Shown: positions 45,112 to 52,702 of the stretch, piece by piece
How the letters are laid out: each line of letters starts with the position of its first letter
How positions within the stretch are numbered: the first letter of the stretch is position 1
NCBI RefSeq assembly: GCF_024331145.1
Contig: NZ_JANDJO010000003.1
Coordinates: 62,001-126,000, forward strand
DNA length: 64,000 nucleotides
Reading direction: 5' to 3'
Source: Shimia sp. CNT1-13L.2
Lineage (GTDB): Bacteria; Pseudomonadota; Alphaproteobacteria; Rhodobacterales; Rhodobacteraceae
The notes under the pieces: model-generated
The model's input: only the letters and a program-made list of their open reading frames with translations
The model's database searches: none
Told to the model about the DNA's origin: nothing
Translations under genes and position numbers: made by a program

Positions 45112-48009
45112 ATGCTTAGGAAAAAGACCAACGGGGTAGCGAGACGCCCCCAGCGGACAAGTATCCTGTCTGACGTCGCAGAGAAATCTGTCGACCGCCG
45201 CGCATTCCTGCGGGGCAGCGGTCTGGCCATTGGGGGCCTTGCCGCGATCAGCGCCACCGGAGGAACGGTGACGCAAGCCAATGCCGCCGCGGCCGCCGCG
45301 TCTGGCACTGTCGAAACTATCAAATCGGTCTGCACCCACTGTTCGGTGGGCTGTACCGTGGTCGCCGAAGTGCAAAACGGCGTCTGGATCGGGCAGGAGC
45401 CCGGTTGGGACAGCCCGTTCAACCTCGGTGCGCATTGCGCCAAGGGCGCCTCGGTGCGCGAACACGCGCATGGTGAACGCCGCCTCAAGTACCCGATGAA
45501 GAAAGAGGGTGGTGAGTGGAAGCGCATCAGCTGGGAACAGGCGATCAACGAGATCGGCGACGGCATGATGAAGATCCGCGACGAGAGCGGACCTGACAGC
45601 GTCTACTGGCTCGGCTCGGCCAAGCACAACAACGAACAGGCCTATCTGTTCCGCAAGTTCGCCGCCTACTGGGGCACGAACAACGTGGATCACCAGGCCC
45701 GGATCTGTCACTCGACCACGGTTGCAGGTGTTGCCAACACCTGGGGCTATGGCGCGATGACGAACTCCTACAACGACATCCACAACTCCAAGGCCATCTT
45801 CATCATCGGCGGCAACCCAGCCGAGGCGCACCCCGTCTCGCTGTTGCACGTCCTGAAGGCCAAGGAACAGAACAACGCGCCGCTGATCGTCTGCGATCCG
45901 CGTTTCACCCGTACCGCGGCCCACGCCGATGAATACGTCCGGTTCCGTCCCGGTACCGACGTTGCGCTGGTCTGGGGCATTCTGTGGCATATCTTCGAAA
46001 ACGGTTGGGAAGACAAAGAGTTCATCCGCACCCGTGTCTGGGGCATGGACCAGATCCGCGAGGAAGTGGCCAAGTGGAACCCGGAAGAAGTCGAGCGTGT
46101 CACCGGCACCCCGGGATCGCAGCTCAAGCGCGTGGCCCGTACCATGGCCAACAACCGCCCCGGCACCGTGATCTGGTGTATGGGCGGCACGCAGCACACC
46201 AACGGCAACAACAACACCCGTGCCTACTGCATTCTGCAACTGGCCCTTGGCAACATGGGCACCTCGGGCGGTGGTACCAACATCTTCCGTGGTCACGACA
46301 ACGTTCAGGGCGCAACCGACCTTGGTGTTCTGTCCCACACCCTGCCGGGCTACTATGGCCTGTCCAAGGGCGCATGGGCACACTGGGCACGCGTCTGGGA
46401 AGAAGACGGCGAGTGGCTGAACGCCCAGTTCGACACGCTTGTCGGTAAGGACGGCAAGGAAAAATCGCTGCAGAATCTGCGCGGTATTCCGGTGTCGCGC
46501 TGGATTGATGGTGTTCTTGAAGACAAGGACAACATGGATCAGCCCAACAACGTGCGCGCGATGGTGCTTTGGGGCCATGCCCCGAACTCGCAGACCCGCG
46601 GTCCGGAAATGAAAACGGCGATGGAGAAGCTGGACATGCTGGTCGTGGTCGACCCGTATCCCACCGTCTCGGCCGTTCTGCATGACCGCACCGATGGCTG
46701 CTACCTGCTGCCGGCCTGTACCCAGTTCGAAACCCGTGGCTCTGTCACCGCCTCGAACCGGTCGTTCCAGTGGCGTGATCAGGTTGTCGAACCGCTGTTC
46801 GAATCCAAGACAGACCATGAAATCATGGGCATGTTCGCGAACAAGTTCGGCTGGGCAGATCGTTTCTTCCGCAACATCGAGATGGAAGACGAGAACACCC
46901 CGAACATCGAGAGCGTCACCCGCGAGTTCAATCGCGGCCTGTGGACCATCGGCTATACCGGTCAGAGCCCGGAACGTCTGAAGCTGCACATGGCCAACCA
47001 GCACACCTTTGACCGCACGACGCTGCGCGCCATTGGTGGGCCTGCTGACGGAGACTACTATGGTCTGCCGTGGCCGTGCTGGGGCACTGCGGATATGAAG
47101 CACCCGGGCACACCGAACCTCTATGACATGTCCAAACCCGTCTCCGAAGGCGGCCTGACCTTCCGCGCCCGTTTTGGCGTTGAACGTGATGGCGACAACC
47201 TTCTGGCCGAAGGCGTCTACTCGGCGAATTCGGAAATCCAGGACGGCTATCCGGAATTCACCATGCAGATGCTGATGGATCTCGGATGGGATGCGGACCT
47301 GACCGACGAGGAACGCGCCAGCATCGACGCGGTGGCCGGTCCCAAGACCAACTGGAAAACCGACCTGTCCGGCGGTATCCAGCGGGTCGCGATCAAGCAC
47401 GAGTGTGCGCCCTTCGGCAACGCCAAGGCCCGCGCCGTGGTTTGGACCTTCCCCGATCCGGTGCCGCTGCACCGCGAGCCGCTCTATACCCCGCGGCGCG
47501 ATCTGGTCGCGGACTATCCGACCTACGAAGACCGTCAGGCCTATCGTCTGCCGACGCTTTATGCCTCGATCCAGAAGAACGATTTCTCCAAGGACTATCC
47601 CATCGTCCTCACCTCCGGCCGTCTGGTCGAATACGAAGGTGGCGGCGAGGAGACCCGTTCGAACCCCTGGCTGGCAGAGCTTCAACAGGACATGTTCGTC
47701 GAGATCAACCCGCGCGACGCCAACAACCTTGGTGTTCGGGACGGGGCTCAGGTCTGGGTCGAAGGTCCGGAAGGCGGCAAGGTCAAGGTCATGGCACTGG
47801 TCACCGAGCGGGTGGGTGAGGGCGTCGCCTTCATGCCCTTCCACTTCGGCGGTCATTTCCAGGGGGCCGACCTGCGGGAGAAGTATCCCGAAGGTGCCGA
47901 CCCCTATGTGCTCGGCGAAAGCTCGAACACGGCCCAGACCTATGGCTATGACTCGGTAACCCAGATGCAGGAGACGAAGACGACTCTCTGCAAGATCTCA
48001 GCAGCATAA
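45112..48009 (+). CDS. fdhA: Tat-exported formate dehydrogenase catalytic subunit
   Basis: This 965-residue enzyme oxidises formate to CO2 at a Mo/W-bis-MGD centre. It has a Tat signal (DRRAFLRG near 29-35), an N-terminal [4Fe-4S] motif CTHCSVGC beginning at Cys74 with the fourth cysteine near LGAHCAKG, and the metal ligand Cys199 in ARICHSTTVAG, where Sec is found in FdnG. The FDH histidine follows immediately (CH). The molybdopterin dinucleotide-binding fold runs to the C-terminus (MPFHFGGHF). GGGAGGTATAA precedes the ATG. It is followed by fdhB and fdhC. W is likely because of tupBCA, but Mo is possible. Confidence 0.95.
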   Translation: MLRKKTNGVARRPQRTSILSDVAEKSVDRRAFLRGSGLAIGGLAAISATGGTVTQANAAAAAASGTVETIKSVCTHCSVGCTVVAEVQNGVWIGQEPGWDSPFNLGAHCAKGASVREHAHGERRLKYPMKKEGGEWKRISWEQAINEIGDGMMKIRDESGPDSVYWLGSAKHNNEQAYLFRKFAAYWGTNNVDHQARICHSTTVAGVANTWGYGAMTNSYNDIHNSKAIFIIGGNPAEAHPVSLLHVLKAKEQNNAPLIVCDPRFTRTAAHADEYVRFRPGTDVALVWGILWHIFENGWEDKEFIRTRVWGMDQIREEVAKWNPEEVERVTGTPGSQLKRVARTMANNRPGTVIWCMGGTQHTNGNNNTRAYCILQLALGNMGTSGGGTNIFRGHDNVQGATDLGVLSHTLPGYYGLSKGAWAHWARVWEEDGEWLNAQFDTLVGKDGKEKSLQNLRGIPVSRWIDGVLEDKDNMDQPNNVRAMVLWGHAPNSQTRGPEMKTAMEKLDMLVVVDPYPTVSAVLHDRTDGCYLLPACTQFETRGSVTASNRSFQWRDQVVEPLFESKTDHEIMGMFANKFGWADRFFRNIEMEDENTPNIESVTREFNRGLWTIGYTGQSPERLKLHMANQHTFDRTTLRAIGGPADGDYYGLPWPCWGTADMKHPGTPNLYDMSKPVSEGGLTFRARFGVERDGDNLLAEGVYSANSEIQDGYPEFTMQMLMDLGWDADLTDEERASIDAVAGPKTNWKTDLSGGIQRVAIKHECAPFGNAKARAVVWTFPDPVPLHREPLYTPRRDLVADYPTYEDRQAYRLPTLYASIQKNDFSKDYPIVLTSGRLVEYEGGGEETRSNPWLAELQQDMFVEINPRDANNLGVRDGAQVWVEGPEGGKVKVMALVTERVGEGVAFMPFHFGGHFQGADLREKYPEGADPYVLGESSNTAQTYGYDSVTQMQETKTTLCKISAA

Positions 48010-48021
48010 GGAGACAAGAGA

Positions 48022-48615
48022 ATGGCAAGAGCAAAGTTCCTCTGTGATGCCGAACGCTGCATCGAGTGCAACGCCTGCGTGACCGCGTGTAAGAACGAGC
48101 ACGAGGTTCCCTGGGGGATCAACCGCCGCCGTGTTGTTACCATCAACGATGGTAAACCCGGCGAACGGTCGATCTCGGTGGCCTGCATGCACTGCTCCGA
48201 TGCGCCATGTATGGCCGTCTGTCCGGTAGACTGTTTCTACCAGAACGAAGAAGGCGTGGTTCTGCACTCCAAGGATCTCTGCATCGGCTGTGGTTATTGC
48301 TTCTACGCGTGTCCCTTCGGGGCACCGCAATACCCGCAGGCGGGCAACTTCGGCAGCCGTGGCAAGATGGATAAATGTACCTTCTGTGCCGGCGGCCCCG
48401 AGGAGACCCACTCGAACGCAGAGTTCTCCAAGTACGGTCGCAACCGGATCGCGGAAGGCAAACTGCCGATCTGCGCCGAGATGTGCTCGACCAAGGCCCT
48501 CCTGGCAGGTGACGGTGACGTGGTTTCGGCCATCTACCGCGAGCGTGTCGTGGCCCGTGGCTTCGGCTCCGGCGCCTGGGGTTGGGGTACCGCCTACGAC
48601 CAGAAGGGCGGCTGA
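48022..48615 (+). CDS. fdhB: Formate dehydrogenase iron-sulfur subunit
   Basis: This 197-residue subunit has four ferredoxin-type Cys clusters, including CIECNACVTACKNE, CMHCSDAPCMAVCP, CIGCGYCFYACPFG and CTFCAGG. They hold four [4Fe-4S] clusters that conduct electrons from FdhA to the cytochrome b subunit. Unlike FdnH it has no C-terminal membrane helix. It follows fdhA by 12 bp and has no signal of its own, so it probably travels through Tat bound to FdhA. Confidence 0.95.
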   Translation: MARAKFLCDAERCIECNACVTACKNEHEVPWGINRRRVVTINDGKPGERSISVACMHCSDAPCMAVCPVDCFYQNEEGVVLHSKDLCIGCGYCFYACPFGAPQYPQAGNFGSRGKMDKCTFCAGGPEETHSNAEFSKYGRNRIAEGKLPICAEMCSTKALLAGDGDVVSAIYRERVVARGFGSGAWGWGTAYDQKGG

Positions 48616-48636
48616 TCCCGGTCTTGCAACACAAAT

Positions 48637-48665
48637 CCGGGGCGGCCTGCAATGGGCCGCCCCGG
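48637..48665 (+). promoter_or_regulatory. Perfect 11-bp hairpin between fdhB and fdhC
   Basis: CCGGGGCGGCC and GGCCGCCCCGG enclose a 7-nt loop. No T tract follows, so it is not a standard terminator; it is better seen as an RNA-processing or stability element that could set the fdhAB:fdhC ratio. Confidence 0.7.
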
Positions 48666-48707
48666 CGACCGGTTCCTGGATAGTCTTGAAAAACAAGGAG
48701 GTGGCCC

Positions 48708-49898
48708 ATGCTTCGCGTGGCACTCGCACTCATTTTGTCTTTGTCTCTGGGCATCATGGCCCAGGCCCAAGAGACCCCGGATCGCAGCGCCACCGGTGGG
48801 GCGCAAACCCTTGAAGATATCCTCGCACGCCAGCAGGGGCAGTCCATCGACGACAGCTTCCGGCGGGATGATGTGGGCGATCCGGGACGCGCGGCTGGCG
48901 CAATGAACCAGCTTGGCACGCTCGGAGGCCTGTCCGATCCCGAAGTCTGGCGCGCGGTGCGTTATGGCTCTGCCGAGGTCAAGGTGTCCTCGGGCGGCGA
49001 GGTGGCGTCTGTCCTGATGCAGGACGGCGGCATGAAGTGGCTGGCGTGGCGCGACGGCCCGCTGCGCACCTATGGTGGCTGGTTCCTCATCGGAACGCTG
49101 GCGGCGCTGCTAGTCTTCTACCTGCTGCGCGGCAAGATCATGATCGACGAACCGATGACAGGGCGCACGGTCACCCGCTTCAAAGCCTTTGAGCGTTTCG
49201 GCCACTGGCTTCTGGCAGGGTCCTTTATCCTGCTTGGCCTCACGGGGCTCCTCATCCTGTTCGGTCGCATCTTTATCGCGCCCTATTTCGGCAAGGAGGC
49301 CAATGCCACCCTTCTGGAAGTCTCCAAATGGGTGCACAACAACGTGGCCTGGGCCTTTATCGCAGGCCTCGTGATGATCTTCGTGATGTGGGTCGTACAC
49401 AACATTCCCAACCGCACCGATCTGGTCTGGCTGCGCCAATTCGGGGGCATCATCGGCAAGGCCCACCCGCCCGCGAAAAAGTTCAACGCGGGCCAGAAGG
49501 TGATCTTCTGGTCGGTGATCGTCTTTGGCGGCTCGATTGCCGTCTCCGGTGTCTCGCTGCTGTTCCCCTATGAACTGCCGCTGTTTGCCAAGACCTTCAC
49601 GGTTCTGAATGACATGGGCATTCCCGGCCTGATCGGGCTGGAACAACTCCCGACCGAACTCTCCCCGCAAGAGGAAATGCAGTTCGCGCAGGGCTGGCAC
49701 GCGATCATGGCCTTTGTCCTGATGGCGATTATCCTCGCCCATATCTACATCGGGTCCGTTGGCATGGAAGGGGCCTATGACGCCATGGGGTCGGGCGAGG
49801 TTGACGAGGCATGGGCGCACCAGCACCACTCGATCTGGCTGGACGAGATGAAAGAGGCCGACGCCTCAGCGCCCAAAGAGGCTACACCCGCCGAGTGA
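48708..49898 (+). CDS. fdhC: Formate dehydrogenase cytochrome b556 (gamma) subunit
   Basis: This 396-residue subunit has a signal-like N-terminus, then about 100 polar residues, then five hydrophobic segments near 122-141, 166-187, 213-231, 265-286 and 331-350. Histidines at 166, 210, 331 and 345 are plausible ligands for two b hemes. It passes electrons from FdhB to quinone. GGAGG precedes the ATG. Compared with the short FdnI, the N-terminal periplasmic extension is long, a feature also found in epsilon- and alphaproteobacterial FdhC. It follows a hairpin after fdhB. Confidence 0.9.
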   Translation: MLRVALALILSLSLGIMAQAQETPDRSATGGAQTLEDILARQQGQSIDDSFRRDDVGDPGRAAGAMNQLGTLGGLSDPEVWRAVRYGSAEVKVSSGGEVASVLMQDGGMKWLAWRDGPLRTYGGWFLIGTLAALLVFYLLRGKIMIDEPMTGRTVTRFKAFERFGHWLLAGSFILLGLTGLLILFGRIFIAPYFGKEANATLLEVSKWVHNNVAWAFIAGLVMIFVMWVVHNIPNRTDLVWLRQFGGIIGKAHPPAKKFNAGQKVIFWSVIVFGGSIAVSGVSLLFPYELPLFAKTFTVLNDMGIPGLIGLEQLPTELSPQEEMQFAQGWHAIMAFVLMAIILAHIYIGSVGMEGAYDAMGSGEVDEAWAHQHHSIWLDEMKEADASAPKEATPAE

Positions 49899-49902
49899 TC
49901 CC

Positions 49903-51225
49903 ATGAATCGCCTGATCTTCATGACCCTCTGTTGTCTCTCCTGCGCCGCCCCGCTTGCGGCGCAGGAGTTTACCACTTTGAAGGGCCACGGTGGTCCGGT
50001 CATGGGGCTGGACGTCGCCCCGACGGGGCAGGTGGCCAGTGCCAGCTTTGACAATTCGGTTGGTCTGTGGACCGACAGAACCCCGCTCTGGCTTGAAGGT
50101 CACGATGCGGCGGTCATCGACGTGACCTTCGCCGGCCGCGATCTCCTGTTGACGGGTGGCGATGATTTTCGGGTCATCGCCTGGCATCTCGACACGGGCG
50201 CGCATCAAACCATTGTCGTACACAAGGGCAAGGTGGCCGACATCGCCTATGATGCCGAGCGCGGTCTCATCGCCTCGGCAAGCTGGGATGGCAGCATCGC
50301 CCTGCGCTTTGTCAGGACCGACCAGCAGGGCCAGACCGTCTTTGAAGAAGGGCCGCTTTTCAAGGGGCATGCCGCAGGTGTCAATGCCGTGGCCTTTGCC
50401 AAAGAGGGCCTGTTCTCGGCCTCCAGCGACGGCTCGATCCGCCTCTGGGACATTGCCACCGGCCAATCCCGCGCCATCGTCAAACACGGCTTCGGGGTGA
50501 ACGCGCTCGTCGTTGACCCCGATGGCGATTGGCTGGCCTATGGCGCGGTGGATGGCGGCACACGCATCGTTGCCCCCTTTACCGGCGCAACACTTGCCGA
50601 TCTCACCCTTGATCGCAGGCCAATCCTTGCCATGGCCCATCACGCGGCAAGCAACCAACTGGCGGTGGGCGACGGGCATGGGTTCATCATGATGGTCGAT
50701 ACCAAAACCCGCACCATCACGCGTGATTTCCGCGCGACCCGCCGTGGCCCGGTCTGGGCGCTGGCTTTCTCGCAGGATGGCGAAACCGTCTTTGCCGGTG
50801 GCCTTGACGACGTGGTCTACGGCTGGCCCGTGGCGCTCATGGATCGTTTTGCCCCCCAGATGGGGCAGGACCGCAGCTTTCTGCAAGCCCCCGAGACCAT
50901 GCCGAATGGCGAACGCCAGTTCATGCGCAAGTGTTCCATCTGCCACGCGCTGGAACCCGGTGCCTCGCGCAAGGCCGGTCCAACCCTTCATGCCCTGTTT
51001 GGCCGCCGCGCCGGGACCGTGCCGGGCTACGCCTATTCCCCGATCCTTCGCGGATCCGAAATCGTCTGGTCGGATGACACCATCGACCAGCTCTTCGACC
51101 TTGGGCCGGATCACTATATTCCGGGCTCCAAGATGCCGATGCAAAGGATCACGTCAGCCCGGGATCGGCTTGACCTGATCGCTTTTCTCAAATCCTACAC
51201 TCACCTCAAGGAACAAAAACCATGA
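49903..51225 (+). CDS. WD40 beta-propeller fused to cytochrome c
   Basis: This 440-residue periplasmic protein has a signal peptide (about 1-21). Six or seven WD40-like blades span about 22-325, for example LKGHGGPVMGLDVAP, SASFDNSVGLW and SSDGSIRLWDIATG. A class I cytochrome c domain follows, with heme motif CSICH (344-348) and a distal methionine candidate in GSKMPMQ. It starts 4 bp after fdhC and so belongs to the FDH operon. It could bind FDH through its propeller and accept electrons through its heme. I know no characterised example in an FDH system. Confidence 0.85.
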   Translation: MNRLIFMTLCCLSCAAPLAAQEFTTLKGHGGPVMGLDVAPTGQVASASFDNSVGLWTDRTPLWLEGHDAAVIDVTFAGRDLLLTGGDDFRVIAWHLDTGAHQTIVVHKGKVADIAYDAERGLIASASWDGSIALRFVRTDQQGQTVFEEGPLFKGHAAGVNAVAFAKEGLFSASSDGSIRLWDIATGQSRAIVKHGFGVNALVVDPDGDWLAYGAVDGGTRIVAPFTGATLADLTLDRRPILAMAHHAASNQLAVGDGHGFIMMVDTKTRTITRDFRATRRGPVWALAFSQDGETVFAGGLDDVVYGWPVALMDRFAPQMGQDRSFLQAPETMPNGERQFMRKCSICHALEPGASRKAGPTLHALFGRRAGTVPGYAYSPILRGSEIVWSDDTIDQLFDLGPDHYIPGSKMPMQRITSARDRLDLIAFLKSYTHLKEQKP

Positions 51226-51347
51226 AAGCCATGTTGACCGGTTTCGTTGCGATCATTCTAATTGCGGTAGCAGCAAACTTCGCGCTCGAGCGCGCGGGCT
51301 TTGCCTCGGCGGATGTGAATTCCGGCGAGGCGGTACGGCTTGACTAA
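51222..51347 (+). CDS. 41-residue single-pass membrane peptide
   Basis: This small gene starts in an ATGA overlap with the stop of the WD40/cytochrome c gene, so it is translationally coupled. It encodes a short basic start, a hydrophobic segment (GFVAIILIAVAANFAL, about residues 7-22) and an acidic tail (SGEAVRLD). It fits a membrane anchor or small subunit of the electron-transfer complex. No family is known to me. Coding is supported by position, overlap and composition only. Confidence 0.65.
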   Translation: MKAMLTGFVAIILIAVAANFALERAGFASADVNSGEAVRLD

Positions 51348-51355
51348 GGATGAAC

Positions 51356-52702
51356 ATGCAAAGACCACAACAGGATGAATACGGCGAAAGCCTTGCCAAT
51401 GCTTCGGTTCTCGTAATCGACGATGAACCGGGGATGCGCAACTTCCTGACCAAAATCCTGTCGCCACGTTGCAAACGCGTCGAACAGGCAGCGTCTGCTG
51501 CCGAAGCCTCGGCCATTCTTGACCGTGCCTATTTCGATCTGGTGATCCTCGACAATATCATGCCGGGCAAGACCGGGCTCGACTGGATTCGCGAGCAAAA
51601 TCAGGTCGGGCTTTATTCCGATACCATCCTGATCACGGCCTATGCCGACCTTGAAACAGCGATCAAGGCCCTGCGCACGGGCGTGGCGGATTTTGTCCTC
51701 AAGCCGTTTCGCGCCAACCAGATCCTGAATGCTGTGGCCCGCGCGCTGGATCGCCAGAACCTGCGGCGCGAGAACTATCTTCTCAAACACGAACTCTCGG
51801 CCGAGGCCAATGTTGCCCGTGGTCGGCTTCTCGGCAACTCCGCAGCCATCTGCGACGCCCGCGACATGCTGAAACGTCTGGCCCCGCTGCCGACACCCGT
51901 CCTCTTCACAGGGGCGACGGGCACCGGCAAGGAAGTGGCGGCCCGCACCCTGCATTCCCTGTCTGATCGCGCGGAAAAACCCTTTGTCGCCGTCAACTGC
52001 GCTGCCATTTCACCGGATCGCATGGCGCAGGAACTCTTTGGCGTGATCGACGAGCAGGACCGCCGCCGCGATGGCCTTTTCCTGCACGCGGAAGGGGGCA
52101 CCCTGTTCCTTGATGAAGTGGTGCAGATGCCCGATCAGGTACAGGCGGCGCTGCTGCGGGTGCTTGAAGATCAACGCGTGCGTCCTGTCGGGGCGGAACG
52201 CGACATCCCTCTCAACCTGCGCTTTCTGTTCGCCACCAACGCCGATCTTGAAAAAGCGGTCGAGGAAGGAAGCTTTCGCGCCGATCTCTATCACAGGATC
52301 AACGTGGTGACGATCGACATGCCGCCGCTGCGAGACCGGTCCGAGGATATCGTCGAACTGGCGGCGCTGTTCATCCAGCAGTTCGCCACAACCCTTGGCC
52401 TGCCCGCACTGGAACTGGACGAGGAAACCCTTCTCAAGTTCTCGCGCTATGACTGGCCCGGCAACGTGCGCGAATTGCGCAACCTGATCGAACGCTCGGT
52501 CATCCTCGGGGCCTTTCCTGACAAGTTCTCGGGCAGTGGCCAGATCACCGGCGTGCAGGCGATGGAGAACCTCGATCTAGTGGTGCAGCGCCACATCATG
52601 CACATCCTGGATGAATGCGATGGCAATCGCGCCGAAGCGGCCCGTCGTCTCGGCGTGTCGCGCAAGACAATCGACCGCAAATGCGCCTCGTGGGGGGTTT
52701 AG
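51356..52702 (+). CDS. NtrC-type response regulator lacking the GAFTGA loop
   Basis: This 448-residue protein has a receiver domain (Asp66 phosphorylation site, LDNIMPG), an AAA+ domain with Walker A GATGTGKE (186-193) and Walker B GTLFLDEV, and a C-terminal Fis-type HTH (ARRLGVSRKTIDRK). The sigma-54-contact loop GAFTGA is absent: ELFG passes directly to DEQDRRRDGLF. It should therefore work without sigma-54, as NtrC of Rhodobacter capsulatus does. I prefer ATG 51356 (AAGGA 5 bp upstream); an ATG at 51350 overlaps that site. Location and the convergent kinase suggest control of the FDH genes. Confidence 0.9.
   Translation: MQRPQQDEYGESLANASVLVIDDEPGMRNFLTKILSPRCKRVEQAASAAEASAILDRAYFDLVILDNIMPGKTGLDWIREQNQVGLYSDTILITAYADLETAIKALRTGVADFVLKPFRANQILNAVARALDRQNLRRENYLLKHELSAEANVARGRLLGNSAAICDARDMLKRLAPLPTPVLFTGATGTGKEVAARTLHSLSDRAEKPFVAVNCAAISPDRMAQELFGVIDEQDRRRDGLFLHAEGGTLFLDEVVQMPDQVQAALLRVLEDQRVRPVGAERDIPLNLRFLFATNADLEKAVEEGSFRADLYHRINVVTIDMPPLRDRSEDIVELAALFIQQFATTLGLPALELDEETLLKFSRYDWPGNVRELRNLIERSVILGAFPDKFSGSGQITGVQAMENLDLVVQRHIMHILDECDGNRAEAARRLGVSRKTIDRKCASWGV

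Noticed and set aside
45700..45712. Selenocysteine FDH
   Set aside because: The metal-ligand codon at 45706 is TGT (Cys199), not TGA, and no in-frame TGA lies in fdhA.
44761..47856. 1031-codon minus-strand frame opposite fdhA
   Set aside because: It is fully explained as antisense to fdhA, which has unmistakable Tat, Fe-S and pterin-enzyme motifs.
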